Positions 26,433 through 35,997 of a DNA stretch of 64,000 nt are shown here, one piece after another; position 1 is the first letter of the stretch, and each line of letters starts with the position of its first letter. A program made the translations under genes and the position numbers. The notes under the pieces were generated by a model. It did no database searches. It was not told the DNA's origin and saw only the letters and a list, made by a program, of their open reading frames with translations. The DNA is from CAWGCE01 sp964480915 (GTDB lineage Bacteria; Planctomycetota; Planctomycetia; Pirellulales; Pirellulaceae). The stretch is from assembly GCA_964480915.1 (NCBI GenBank), contig CAYZRS010000015.1:35807-99806 (forward strand), written 5' to 3'.

Positions 26433-27803
26433 CTAAACTTCTTGAACGGTAACTCGCGTTTGAATTTTCTTTTTATCGATCAGCGCCGGCCAGTAGCTGA
26501 TGATCTCCGACGCCTTGGGGCGACCACCGGCAAATCCGGTCACGCCAGGAGGGCCACTGGTCACGAGTGGAACAATTTCCATCCCTAAGCGATCCAAGGC
26601 GGCGCGGTCGGCCCCTTTGGCTCCTACTCGCAGCACGACTTCGGCCGGCTCATTCGGAGCAGCCGCAATCCCTGCATGGCAAACGTTGGTCCCCACAATT
26701 TCCATCAGACGATTTTCGACCGGGATATCGGCACCATCCATCGCGGCTCGCTCAAAAACGATATCGGCACACAACTTTGCTTTTTCGACCGCGTCCGGTC
26801 CAGCCACGGTCAATTGGCCAACGATCTTGTAGCCGTCCAGATAGGAGATAGAGACCTTGTAAGTATCGGTCGGCGGCATCCCTTTGACGCCACTGACGTG
26901 GACTCGATGCGGTCCTTCTTGCTCGAGCTGAACCGTGGTGAAATCGGCCAAGCAATCGGGCGTGATGTATTTGGCCGGATCGCCCATCTCGTAGACCAGC
27001 TGCGAGATGACCGTATCTTTGGTCACCAGGCCGCCCGTCTCGTCGTGCTTCGTCACGACGAAACTGCCGTCCGGATTCGCCTCAATGATCGGGTAACCGA
27101 TCTTGGCCATGTTGGGGACACTTTTCCAGTTCGTAAAATTCCCGCCAGTACATTGAGCCCCGCATTCGACGATATGGCCAGCCACCGTCGCGGCGGCCAG
27201 CTTGTCAAAATCGTCCAGCGACCAACCGAACTCATACGCCAACGGCGCCACAACGAGCGAGGGGTCGGTCGCCCGGCCGGCGATGATGATGTCTGCATCT
27301 TGAGACAACGCCTCGATGATCGGTTCCGCGCCAATGTAGACGTTGGCACTGCGAGCCTGGTCAACGAACGGTGCCAGCGGCTCGCCGGTGTCCATGTTGT
27401 TTAGCGCTTCGCCGCCCGCAATCAACTGTGGCAAATCGGCCAGGATGTCGTCACCTTCAACGACTGCAATGCGTATGCCTGAGAGCCCTAGTTTCTTAAT
27501 AACTTCAGAAATCGCAGCCAAGCAGGCGTGCGGATTGACACCACCCGCATTGGCAATGATCTTGATGCCTTTCTTCTGACACGTTGGCAGGACGCGTTCG
27601 ACCATCTTCACGAAGTCGGTCGCGTAGCCGGCATTCGGGTCGCGGCTTTTGAGCTTCTGCATGATGCTCATCGTGACTTCGGCCAAATAGTCGAGCGTCA
27701 AATAGTCGAGCGGTCCCTCTTCCACCAACCGCAACGGCCCGAGCAAACTGTCGCCCCAAAAGCCCTGCCCGTTAGCCACCAAAACTTTGTCACGTTTATT
27801 CAT
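26433..27803 (-). CDS. AtuA family protein (DUF1446), acyclic terpene utilization-like
   Basis: 456 residues from ATG 27803 (AAGGCGG lies about 7 bases upstream); the frame is open to 27881, but the family starts near VLVANGQGFWGD. Characteristic stretches are LDYLTLDYLAEVTMSIMQK, IIANAGGVNPHACLAAI, IIAGRATDPSLVVAPLAYEF, GHIVECGAQCTGGNFTNWK and the PGVTGFAGGRP end. The family occurs in terpenoid and other branched acyl-CoA catabolic clusters, but its chemistry is uncharacterised as far as I know. It heads the atuA, atuA-C, pta operon. The carboxylase beta subunit in the neighbouring cluster is the natural partner pathway. Confidence 0.9.
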   Translation of the reverse strand: MNKRDKVLVANGQGFWGDSLLGPLRLVEEGPLDYLTLDYLAEVTMSIMQKLKSRDPNAGYATDFVKMVERVLPTCQKKGIKIIANAGGVNPHACLAAISEVIKKLGLSGIRIAVVEGDDILADLPQLIAGGEALNNMDTGEPLAPFVDQARSANVYIGAEPIIEALSQDADIIIAGRATDPSLVVAPLAYEFGWSLDDFDKLAAATVAGHIVECGAQCTGGNFTNWKSVPNMAKIGYPIIEANPDGSFVVTKHDETGGLVTKDTVISQLVYEMGDPAKYITPDCLADFTTVQLEQEGPHRVHVSGVKGMPPTDTYKVSISYLDGYKIVGQLTVAGPDAVEKAKLCADIVFERAAMDGADIPVENRLMEIVGTNVCHAGIAAAPNEPAEVVLRVGAKGADRAALDRLGMEIVPLVTSGPPGVTGFAGGRPKASEIISYWPALIDKKKIQTRVTVQEV

Positions 27804-28013
27804 CAGAATCCGCCTTGGGGCGTCAGAAGACGCTCGAATAATACCGTCCCAATTCCAATCCCGTAGTGTACGCGCCGTCACGTCGGCGCGATAGACGGCC
27901 TAAGCCACCTCGCCGGCCTGCATCGCCGGAACCGGCCGAAACACGTACACTATTTGGGCAGAGCCCGCCCCTTTCTCGGCGGCGAATCGAGACAACTCCT
28001 GGAATACACTTCA

Positions 28014-28811
28014 ATGACTCAATTCGTAAATTCTACCTTCGCTGACGGAGTCGGCCGGATCGTGCTCGATCGTCCGGAAAAACGCAATGCGCTCACGCGA
28101 GCGTTTATCGAACAGTTGCTCGCCGCTGTCGAAACGTTGCGAGCCAATGACGAATTGCGCCTACTCGTGCTGTCGTCGACTGGGCCCGTGTTCTGTGCGG
28201 GAATGGATCTGGGCGAAATGCGCGAGCGGGCCGCATCGGACCAGCCGCAGGAAGAATGGAGCGAAGATTCGCGGATTTTGACCGAGCTTTTCTCTACCCT
28301 CTATCAGCTGCCGGTACCCACGCTGGCCGTCGTTCAAGGTCCGGCCATTGCCGGAGGCATGGGGCTCGTGCTGGCTTGCGATTTGGTGCTCGCCAGTGAA
28401 CAGGCAGTGTTCGCTGTGCCCGAACCTGTCCGAGGCATCACGGCGGCCATTGTGACTCCGCTGTTGATCCATCGAGTCGGCGTGGGACCGGCAACTCAGT
28501 TGCTGCTGTCGGGCACTCGCTGGTCGGCCGATCGTGCCATGACGGCAGGGCTCTGCTTGGACGTTGCCATTGCGGACAACTTGGCAACCCGGGCGACGCA
28601 AGCCGAAAAAGACATTCTCCAGGGCGCCCAGTCGGCGCTCGCCATTACGAAACGTCACATCGCCACCTGCGCCGGCGAAATGGGCGCGGACGAATTGGTT
28701 GCGAAACTGAAAGCCTCCACGACCATTTCTGCCGAAGCACGCCAGACGGCCGATGCCCAGGAAGGTCTCGATGCCTTCCTGGAAAAGCGCAAACCAAATT
28801 GGCAAGTCTAG
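28014..28811 (+). CDS. Enoyl-CoA hydratase/isomerase (crotonase family)
   Basis: 265 residues from ATG 28014; the frame extends upstream to 27954 but the family start fits MTQFVNSTFADGVGRIVLDR. The oxyanion-hole motif is SSTGPVFCAGMDLGEM, and the second is QGPAIAGGMGLVLACDLVLA. The acidic residue at the position after the second motif reads VPEPVRGI, a pattern often seen in methylglutaconyl-CoA hydratases and 3-hydroxy-acyl dehydratases of leucine/terpene pathways. It is divergent from atuA with about 210 bases between. This supports a shared role with the carboxylase beta subunit in hydrating its product. Confidence 0.88.
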   Translation: MTQFVNSTFADGVGRIVLDRPEKRNALTRAFIEQLLAAVETLRANDELRLLVLSSTGPVFCAGMDLGEMRERAASDQPQEEWSEDSRILTELFSTLYQLPVPTLAVVQGPAIAGGMGLVLACDLVLASEQAVFAVPEPVRGITAAIVTPLLIHRVGVGPATQLLLSGTRWSADRAMTAGLCLDVAIADNLATRATQAEKDILQGAQSALAITKRHIATCAGEMGADELVAKLKASTTISAEARQTADAQEGLDAFLEKRKPNWQV

Positions 28812-28871
28812 CGTCGGCTGTCGCACGCGCTCTGTGTTAGATTTCTGAGTTTCTCGGTCGGGGCCGAGAGA

Positions 28872-30167
28872 TTAGGTTGGCGCCAAGAAATCCAAATTCT
28901 CAATCGAATCGATCGAAGCACCGGCGAAGAATTTTGTTCCCAGCGTGGCGACATCGTTATGATTGAGACCGCCCGAAATATTCACGAAGTGATTGAAGAC
29001 GTCGTCCGCACCGCTGTTGATGGTGTCGATTCCGCCACCCGCGTCGATCGTCAAGACGTCATTGACCGTATTCGCCGATAGCGTGAGCACATCGGCTCCG
29101 CTCCCCAATTTGAAATCAGACTCAGCAAACGTATTGTTCGTAATCATGATCACATCTTCGCCACCGCCCAAGACCACCATCAGCCGATTCATCGAGCTAT
29201 TGGAAATCGTGACTTGCTGATCACCGGTCGAACCGCGGGCGTCCAGTTGCCCGGCAACTGCCGTGTCGGAAATGCTGATCGAATCGGCAAGGCCCAACAG
29301 ACCGGCTCGTACATGGACGTACAAATCGCCACCGATAATTCCATCGGTCACGCTGACCGTCTCGAGTCCTTCGCCCCCTTCGATCGTCACGTCACCCGCA
29401 ATTTCGGCCTCAGCATTCGTAATCTGGTCATCTCCATCGCCACCGTCAAATTGCATCGAGCCGCCAATCGTTCCCGTGATGTCGAAAACGTCGTTGCCTG
29501 AGCCGCCCGTGAAGTCGATCGCGATGGGATTTGCCGCGTTGAATTCTTCGAGGAAGTAGGCGTTGACCGTGTCATTGCCGTCCCCACCATCAAACCAGAA
29601 GTTACCGCTTAGAAACAACGAGTCGACATCGAGCGTATCATCTTCGCCACCGCCAAGAACGGTCGTATCTCCGGTGATATCAGAGAAATTTAAGTTGATC
29701 GAATCGATACCGTCTCCGGCGCTGACGCTCAGATTACCAACGACTTCCGCATTCTCGACCGTGACAGTGTCGGCTCCGCCGCGCGTGAGAATTTGTAAGA
29801 CGCGACCGACGTCGAGACCTAGGAACTGTACATCGTCGCTGCCTTCGCCCGAGTCAATCAACACGTCGCGATCGATGCCCATGGGATCCGTCATCGAAAA
29901 CGAGTGCGATGCAGCCGAAGCGCCTTCAAAGACGATGTTCGTCGAGACTCCGCGCACTTGCATCACACCATTGAACAACCGCTCGACAACAAACTCGTTG
30001 TCGGCCGCATCGCCCGTGAGCAACAAGTCTCCTTCCGGCGTCACTTCCATCATGACGTCACCGGCCAGCATCCGACGGCTCTCGAGGTCTTCACACCCCA
30101 ATCGAAAGGAACGGCCGTTTTGCGAAACACGTCGCTTGCTCTGCTTCCGACGAAAGGGAACCCACAT
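28872..30167 (-). CDS. Secreted Asp/Gly-rich beta protein with LE-x-R-x-LA N-terminal motif (copy 1)
   Basis: 431 residues. AGGAGG lies 7 bases before the ATG. It starts with a basic stretch and the motif CEDLESRRMLAGD at about residues 24-36, with no ordinary hydrophobic signal peptide. The rest is a repeating beta structure dense in GGxDxV units, such as LTRGGADTVTVEN, LGGGEDDTLDVDS and GGDGNDTVNAYF. These resemble calcium-binding beta-roll or right-handed helix repeats. No C-terminal sorting tail is present. It lies 176 bases downstream of a paralogue and is probably co-transcribed with it. The function is unknown; an extracellular, Ca-binding role is an inference. Confidence 0.82.
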   Translation of the reverse strand: MWVPFRRKQSKRRVSQNGRSFRLGCEDLESRRMLAGDVMMEVTPEGDLLLTGDAADNEFVVERLFNGVMQVRGVSTNIVFEGASAASHSFSMTDPMGIDRDVLIDSGEGSDDVQFLGLDVGRVLQILTRGGADTVTVENAEVVGNLSVSAGDGIDSINLNFSDITGDTTVLGGGEDDTLDVDSLFLSGNFWFDGGDGNDTVNAYFLEEFNAANPIAIDFTGGSGNDVFDITGTIGGSMQFDGGDGDDQITNAEAEIAGDVTIEGGEGLETVSVTDGIIGGDLYVHVRAGLLGLADSISISDTAVAGQLDARGSTGDQQVTISNSSMNRLMVVLGGGEDVIMITNNTFAESDFKLGSGADVLTLSANTVNDVLTIDAGGGIDTINSGADDVFNHFVNISGGLNHNDVATLGTKFFAGASIDSIENLDFLAPT

Positions 30168-30343
30168 GCCAGCACCTCCTATTGATCGCTTCGATAATTC
30201 CGACTCTTATAGGCGTCGGAACTTGGATCGGCTGACTTTACGGGTTTGCCCTCTTTTGACGATTACGGAACGATGCCAGCATCATTGCGTCCGCTAGCCA
30301 GCGGTGGCTTGCTAGCCTTGGCACTTGCCTGGGGTCCGTTCTC

Positions 30344-31594
30344 TCACACGGAAACGTTGGGTGCCAAGAGAACCGTTTCGAAACCAGTGAGCGTCGCACC
30401 AGCACTGAACATGTGGCCCAGGGAGAGTGTATCTTCGCTGCCGGCGCCCCCGTCCATCGTGACCGAAGCGGTGAACTGATTCGTCGTTTCCGACGCCAGG
30501 ATGTCCACGCCACCACCCATTTGAATCATGGCCCCACCACTGACAACGTTGCCCTTCAACGTCGTTTCGTCTTTGCCGCTTCCCATTAAGATCGACGTGA
30601 CATTGATCGAGCTATCGGAAACCGACACGATGTCATCACCACCGCCAAAGAAGGCATCAAGGCGGCGAATGAAGCTGCTGTCGTTGGCCAGCAATTCGTG
30701 TTGGCCGGCAGAGCCTCGAAGTTCCACATTGCCACGAAACGTCGAACTGTCCAGTTCGACCAATTCCGGAAACGACGTTTCACCGGCGCCCAATTGAACT
30801 TCGAAATCACTTTCAAATTCCGAAAAGAGCATCGAAACGATGTCAATTCCATCGTCCATATCGGCGGTCACCAATCCTTCATAATTGCTTTCCGTATCCA
30901 CCCACTGGTCGTTACCGGACCCAGCTTCGAAAGCTAGCGAGTCGATCATAACTTGCGTCGTCGTTAACTGATCGGCGCCTTCATCTAATCGCACTGAGAC
31001 ATTGGCAGCGGTCGCCATGACTTCGATCATTTCGACATTGTCATTTCCTTCACTCCCGTTCACGTTGATAGAAACGACGGCGATATGGTTATCCAACTTG
31101 ATGAGATCGCCTTCGCGCCCACCGTTGATGTTCGTGCCTCCACCGACAAAAGTGTTGGTCAGCCCGATCAGGTCGCTACCGCCGCCGCCGTTAACACTGA
31201 AGTGCTCGGCCACCGATGTATCATTGACCGTTAGTCGATCGGTACCATTGCGCATGAGGACTCGCAACGATCTCACTACGGCAATGTCCGAAATATCAAC
31301 GACGTCATCTCCACCACCGGTATCGATAATCAGATCACGATCGAGAGTGCTCGTCACGACGTGCCTTTCGGCACTCTTCCCATCAAAGACAATCTCCGTA
31401 CCGTTTATGCCTTCCACCACAACATTCTCTGATTCGTCTAGCAGGATATTAAATTCGTTGCTGGCGCCATCACCGGTCACGAAGAGGTCGTCTGCCACGA
31501 TCTCGACGACGACATCGCCAGCCAACATGGCTCGGCCCTCGAGATGTTCCATTCCCAATCGGTGACGACGATGTGACTTGCGGCGATTGAACAT
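30344..31594 (-). CDS. Secreted Asp/Gly-rich beta protein with LE-x-R-x-LA N-terminal motif (copy 2)
   Basis: 416 residues. It is the upstream paralogue of the 28872-30167 protein: same plan, same N-terminal motif (MEHLEGRAMLAGD after RRKSHRRHRL), the same early DGASNEFNILLDE-type phrase (DAADNEFVVERL in the other copy), and the same length. The body has GGGDDVVDIS, NGGGGSDLIGL and FGGGDDIVSVS repeats. The C-terminal ends align (HMFSAGATLTGFE against KFFAGASIDSIE). The start has GAGAGGGGA before the ATG. The pair arose by tandem duplication, clearly long ago, since identity is limited to spaced motifs. Confidence 0.82.
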   Translation of the reverse strand: MFNRRKSHRRHRLGMEHLEGRAMLAGDVVVEIVADDLFVTGDGASNEFNILLDESENVVVEGINGTEIVFDGKSAERHVVTSTLDRDLIIDTGGGDDVVDISDIAVVRSLRVLMRNGTDRLTVNDTSVAEHFSVNGGGGSDLIGLTNTFVGGGTNINGGREGDLIKLDNHIAVVSINVNGSEGNDNVEMIEVMATAANVSVRLDEGADQLTTTQVMIDSLAFEAGSGNDQWVDTESNYEGLVTADMDDGIDIVSMLFSEFESDFEVQLGAGETSFPELVELDSSTFRGNVELRGSAGQHELLANDSSFIRRLDAFFGGGDDIVSVSDSSINVTSILMGSGKDETTLKGNVVSGGAMIQMGGGVDILASETTNQFTASVTMDGGAGSEDTLSLGHMFSAGATLTGFETVLLAPNVSV

Positions 31595-31738
31595 TGGATG
31601 TCCCCTCTCTCAAATTCAGAAAAGATTGATTAGGTTGGATAAGTCCCTGGCGGGCACTCGAGCCCTCCCCTTCATGATAAGCAGTGAACGAAAAATCTAC
31701 CATTTGCCTAAGGCAAAATGAGAAAGGCGGAAACGCAG

Positions 31739-32491
31739 ATGATTTCCATCGACTTGACCGGAAAAAGTGCCATCATCACCGGCGCTAGCCAGGGGCTCGG
31801 GCGGGAAACGGCCAAACGCCTTCACGCCGCAGGAGCCAGCGTTGGCATCGGCTTTCTTGACGATGAAGCAGGCTCAAATCGCGGTCTCGCAGAACAAGTC
31901 GTTGCAGAACTAGGCGACCGGGCCGTCGCATTGGCTGGCGATGTGCGCAGCTGGAACGATATGGAGAAAGTCGTTGCGGAAGCCAAGCAAACTTTTGGCG
32001 GCGTCGACATTCTGGTCAGCAACGCCGGCGTTTTGCGCGATAAGTCGGTGAAGAAAATGACGGAAGCCGAATGGAATGCGGTGATCGACACGAACTTGAG
32101 CGGGGTTTTTCACGCTTGCCGAGCGGCAGCAGCCGAAATGAACGAAGGAGGCCGCATAATCAACCTCGCTTCACTGGCTGCCGTCATCGGATTCTTTGGA
32201 CAGGCGAATTATGCAGCGGCCAAAGCGGGCGTCATTGCGCTCACCAAGGTGCTAAGCAAAGAGGTCGCCCGCCGCAATATTACGGTGAACGCCGTTGCCC
32301 CTGGAGTCGTTCTCACCGAAATGGGCAAAATGATTCCTGAAGAAAATCGCCAGCTGATGTTAACCCAAATTCCCCTGGGACGATTCGGCGAACCGACCGA
32401 AGTAGCCGACTGTATCGCGTTCCTGGCGAGTGATCTAGCCTCATACGTCACGGGGCAAACACTACACGTCAACGGAGGCTGGTGGGGCTAG
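31739..32491 (+). CDS. 3-oxoacyl-ACP reductase-like short-chain dehydrogenase
   Basis: 250 residues from ATG 31739, which has AAAGGCGG about 8 bases upstream; ATG 31718 is in frame but poorly placed. This is a complete SDR: the NAD(P) motif TGASQGLGRE, the structural NAGVL, the catalytic Ser (NLASLAAVIG) and YAAAKAG. It ends in VTGQTLHVNGGWWG, as FabG proteins do. It reduces 3-oxoacyl or 3-oxo compounds with NAD(P)H; the actual substrate is not shown. The fructose-bisphosphatase gene follows about 157 bases downstream on the same strand. Confidence 0.9.
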   Translation: MISIDLTGKSAIITGASQGLGRETAKRLHAAGASVGIGFLDDEAGSNRGLAEQVVAELGDRAVALAGDVRSWNDMEKVVAEAKQTFGGVDILVSNAGVLRDKSVKKMTEAEWNAVIDTNLSGVFHACRAAAAEMNEGGRIINLASLAAVIGFFGQANYAAAKAGVIALTKVLSKEVARRNITVNAVAPGVVLTEMGKMIPEENRQLMLTQIPLGRFGEPTEVADCIAFLASDLASYVTGQTLHVNGGWWG

Positions 32492-32648
32492 GTAAAATCC
32501 GCAACCGGCTCGGGTTGCCTCACCCGCAATTTGGTCGACGATTTAGATAAAGTTGCTTTTCGTGTCGATAACTTCGCTAATCCGCGAAGTTTCCGATATG
32601 CTATCCGACACGCGGCGACGCGAGTCGTCCAGACGGGGTGCCCCGATC

Positions 32649-33776
32649 ATGAATCCAGCTTCCAAGCCTTCATCTCCCTATAACATGTCAAACACAAGCA
32701 ACGTCGAACTGCCGGTGGGTACTTGGACCAGACAAGATACTGAACGCGTGATCGAGTACGATTTCCTGCGCGCTTGCGAGTGCGCCGCCTTGAACTCGTT
32801 GCGGTGGCTTGGCAAGGGCGACAAAGAGGCAGCCGATGCGGCTGCCTGCGATGCGATTCGTGGCATGTTTGATGTCATGAATATTCGCGGCGAAGTCGTG
32901 ATCGGCGAAGGAATCAAAGACGAAGCGCCAGGTCTCTTCAAGGGTGAAAAAGTCGGCATGTGGAAAGAGGGCTCGCCGCGCTTTGACATCGCCCTAGATC
33001 CGATCGACGGTACGACCAACATGAGCAAAGGTCTGCCGAACGCGATCAGTTGTATCGCCGCAGCATCTCGCGACGACGGTGACATCAACAGCCTGCAAGA
33101 GATTCCGGCGTTCTATATGAACAAGCTGGCCTATTCGCCGGCCGTCCGTGCCGCCTACTTGGCCGATCAACAACTACCCATCAGTGTCGACGCACCGATT
33201 GAAGAGGTCATTAAGATCACCGCGAAAGTTTCGAATAAAGAAATTCGCGATGTGGTGATCATGGTGCTCGACCGACCACGCAACGAATATCTGGTCGAAG
33301 CGATTCGCAAAGTTGGCGCGTCACTTCGCATGATTAGCGATGGGGACATCGCCGCCGCGCTGGCTCCGGCACTGGAATCGTCCAACGTCGATCTCTATGC
33401 GGGAATCGGCGGAGCGCCCGAAGGCATCCTCTCTGCCGCCGCGTTGCGTTGCCTCGGCGGAGGCATGCAGGCCAAACTGTGGCCACGCGATGATGAAGAA
33501 CGCCAAAGCCTGATCGCAGAGGGCTGGGAAGACAAGCTCGATCACACGTTTTTTACTCGAGACTTAGCTCGAGGCCAGGGCATCCTGTTCTGTGCCACCG
33601 GCATCAGCCACAGCCCTTTACTCTCCGGCGTCAAAGTGCGTGGCTCAACCGCCATCACCCACTCGATCCTCTTGCGAGTCAAAATGGGCACGGTTCGCTT
33701 CATTCAAGCTCACCACAACCTCAATCGTAAGACGATTCGACTTCGATCGATGCAGCGCGAAATGCCACTTTCGTAG
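32649..33776 (+). CDS. glpX: Class II fructose-1,6-bisphosphatase (GlpX type)
   Basis: 375 residues from ATG 32649; the frame is open from TTG 32553, and ATG 32685 is also possible. The core starts at TERVIEYDFLRACECAALNS. Key motifs are VIGEGIKDEAPGL, DIALDPIDGTTNMSKGLPN (metal and substrate site) and the GIGGAPEGILSAAALRCLGG loop. It hydrolyses fructose-1,6-bisphosphate in gluconeogenesis and, in some bacteria, sedoheptulose-1,7-bisphosphate. Its C-terminal part (HSPLLSGV and HSILLRVKMGTVRFI) is well kept. It is convergent with the MFS gene, with one base between the stops. Confidence 0.93.
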   Translation: MNPASKPSSPYNMSNTSNVELPVGTWTRQDTERVIEYDFLRACECAALNSLRWLGKGDKEAADAAACDAIRGMFDVMNIRGEVVIGEGIKDEAPGLFKGEKVGMWKEGSPRFDIALDPIDGTTNMSKGLPNAISCIAAASRDDGDINSLQEIPAFYMNKLAYSPAVRAAYLADQQLPISVDAPIEEVIKITAKVSNKEIRDVVIMVLDRPRNEYLVEAIRKVGASLRMISDGDIAAALAPALESSNVDLYAGIGGAPEGILSAAALRCLGGGMQAKLWPRDDEERQSLIAEGWEDKLDHTFFTRDLARGQGILFCATGISHSPLLSGVKVRGSTAITHSILLRVKMGTVRFIQAHHNLNRKTIRLRSMQREMPLS

Positions 33777-33777
33777 C

Positions 33778-35007
33778 TTAGCAGTTGACGGTTTCCGATT
33801 GGCGGCGCGCCCGTTTCTCCGACCGGCTCCCCAACGTCCAGGTGCCGACCGTGACAATGGCCGTGAGCGCAAATCCGGCGTACCACACGTAGTTCGGATC
33901 GAAGCTGTAGAGCCACATGCCGACAATCGGTGCGACGACCGAGGCGGCCGAGTAGGTCATCGAATAGGCGCCCATGAAATTGCCACGTTCCTCAGGGCCG
34001 GCCCGACCTGCCGAGTAGGCGGCCGCAATCGGCATCGATAACATTTCGCCCAACGTCCAAATGGCCACCGACAAAGCGGCCCATTTCATGCCTGCCCCAT
34101 ACGGCAAGATGCAGAAGCCGACTCCGGAAAAGAAGAAACCGATCGCAATCACGCGGAGTGCCGGGTAGCGCTCGACACGGCGTACCAAGACCATCTCGAA
34201 TATCACGATCGATATCGTGTTGATGGCCATCAGCAGACCGATTTGAGATTTTTCCAACCCGTACACTTCGTCCAAGTACAGCACATACGTTCCAAGTAAT
34301 TGGAAGAATACAATCGCCAACAGGAAGTTGCAGAGCCCAAACAGCGCGAACTCGCGATCGGCCCAGGGTCGTAAGAGTTTGGCGCGTGGACGATCTGCCG
34401 GCGCAATCGAATCGCCAAATCCAAACATCGAGACGAACAGCACACCGGATAAGATGCAACTGATCCCGTCACACATAAACAGCAACTGAAAACTGCGATC
34501 GGCCAAGAAACCGCCCAAAGCAGGGCCCAGCGACATCCCTAGGTTGATCGCCAAACGATTCAACGCCATCGCTCGCGGGTGCAGTTTCTTGGGACACAGA
34601 TTGGCAACGGCAGTGGCCGAGGCCGGACGAATCGACTCGGCAACCACACTCAGCGCAAAGAAGGCGCCAGCAATTTGGGCATACGTTTCAAATTGTTTCA
34701 AAAGAAGAAACCCGGTGCCAGTTAGAAACAGCGACATCCATTGGACGCGCATCGCGCCAATCCGCGTTGTTAGCCAACCGCCCAACATCGAGCCGATCAC
34801 GCTACCCAAGCCATAAATGGCCAGCAGCGACCCCACCTGCAGTTCGGAAAACTCTCGGTCCGATTTGCAGTACAACGTCCAGAATGGCAGCACCATGGTT
34901 CCGCAACGATTGACCAACAGCACAGCACATAAGAGCCATACACCACGCGGCAGACCACGGTAAGCATCAATGAAACTGACGACGAGATTCCGCAATCGCT
35001 GAAACAT
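33778..35007 (-). CDS. Major facilitator superfamily transporter
   Basis: 409 residues from ATG 35007 (AGG lies about 6 bases upstream). The frame is open to a TTG at 35055, which would add 16 residues of doubtful value. There are about 12 hydrophobic segments in two six-helix halves with a central cytoplasmic loop (around APADRPRAKLLRPWADREF). The loop 2-3 motif reads GWLTTRIGAMRVQW, a weak form of the MFS A-motif. It resembles drug or sugar efflux members of the inner membrane, but the substrate is unknown. It ends one base from the glpX stop. Confidence 0.85.
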   Translation of the reverse strand: MFQRLRNLVVSFIDAYRGLPRGVWLLCAVLLVNRCGTMVLPFWTLYCKSDREFSELQVGSLLAIYGLGSVIGSMLGGWLTTRIGAMRVQWMSLFLTGTGFLLLKQFETYAQIAGAFFALSVVAESIRPASATAVANLCPKKLHPRAMALNRLAINLGMSLGPALGGFLADRSFQLLFMCDGISCILSGVLFVSMFGFGDSIAPADRPRAKLLRPWADREFALFGLCNFLLAIVFFQLLGTYVLYLDEVYGLEKSQIGLLMAINTISIVIFEMVLVRRVERYPALRVIAIGFFFSGVGFCILPYGAGMKWAALSVAIWTLGEMLSMPIAAAYSAGRAGPEERGNFMGAYSMTYSAASVVAPIVGMWLYSFDPNYVWYAGFALTAIVTVGTWTLGSRSEKRARRQSETVNC

Positions 35008-35124
35008 GCTGAACCTGAAACGGTAATAGAGTTCGGCCGCAAACAATGCCTTCAAAGAGCAACCAACCTAGCAAAAGGTTCGCGGCGGCAAAGCAAAGTT
35101 ATTCAACGAGTGGCGAAATCAGCA

Positions 35125-35862
35125 CTACGCACACTTGCGAACTGATGCCGTGGCGACTCTCGCCCCGGTTGTTGATTCGCGCAGAGCAACGTTCGCCAGC
35201 AAACCGGCTGCCACCTGCGCGTCGGCCTGAATCTGCAATTCGGCCATCGCCGCTTCCACTTGCAGGCGAAACGATTCAACTTGCTCAGAATTGAGCTCAC
35301 TCGGCACGAAAATCGGTGCGCCTGCCAAAAACACGACTCGAGAAAACGGTTTGGGGATTGATTGGGTGGTCCAGCTGCCTTGGATCTCCCACGCATTGGC
35401 ACACGCGAAAGCGGTCGGGACAACGCCGTTACCTGTCTTCGACGCCAAGTAAACGATTCCCTTGCTCATCGTTCGTCGGGGGCCTCGTGGGCCGTCCGGC
35501 GTGATGACGATGTCGTGTGTCTTGGCAACATTCAAAAGTTGACGAGCGGCTGCCGTACCACTGCGCCCGGAAGAACCTCGCACAGCGCCCACGCCCACCG
35601 ATCCGACAACGGCCTCGACGAATGTTCCATCACGATGCCGGCTCGTCAGCGCTACGGTCCGTGTATGATGCCCGCCGAAAGCTGCCAACACTGCCGAATC
35701 GTGCCAAATCGAATACAAGTATCGCTGTGATCCGGATGCGTCATACGGACTCGCTCCCGCCTGCGTCCGCACCTCTTTCTTTAGCGTCTTGAAGAGGATT
35801 CGGAAACTCAAACCGCAGAGGCGACCAGCCGTCTTGATAATCCATGGACTTTTGAGTCGCAT
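35125..35862 (-). CDS. Lysophospholipid acyltransferase-like protein (DUF374)
   Basis: 245 residues with GGGAG 6 bases before the ATG. The family hallmarks appear in order: IWHDSAVLAAF, LTSRHRDGTFVE, VRGSSGRSGTAA and ITPDGPRGPRRTMSKG, then LASKTGNGVVPTAF. DUF374 proteins belong to the LPLAT superfamily and are thought to acylate lipid A-type or glycerolipid acceptors. The membrane-facing hydrophobic part lies in residues 1-30. It stands on the minus strand between the MFS gene and the acyl-CoA ligase gene; gaps of over 100 bases on each side suggest a separate transcript. Confidence 0.86.
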   Translation of the reverse strand: MRLKSPWIIKTAGRLCGLSFRILFKTLKKEVRTQAGASPYDASGSQRYLYSIWHDSAVLAAFGGHHTRTVALTSRHRDGTFVEAVVGSVGVGAVRGSSGRSGTAAARQLLNVAKTHDIVITPDGPRGPRRTMSKGIVYLASKTGNGVVPTAFACANAWEIQGSWTTQSIPKPFSRVVFLAGAPIFVPSELNSEQVESFRLQVEAAMAELQIQADAQVAAGLLANVALRESTTGARVATASVRKCA

Positions 35863-35997
35863 ACATCACTCCCATTCCTTGGTTCGTCCGAATTCAGGCC
35901 GCATTCCCTTACCTGAATGAACGCCACTGAAGCCGGGAAAACTATAGAGATTTCCCGATCTGCCGTCATGTCCAAAAATCGGCCTGAAATCGGCCAT

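Noticed and set aside
26676..27404. 242-residue plus-strand open frame opposite atuA
   Set aside because: The minus-strand frame has clear AtuA motifs over the whole length. The antisense frame has none.
29563..30297. 244-residue plus-strand open frame opposite the 28872-30167 gene
   Set aside because: It is an antisense shadow of Asp/Gly-rich repeats, with no signal peptide or start site.
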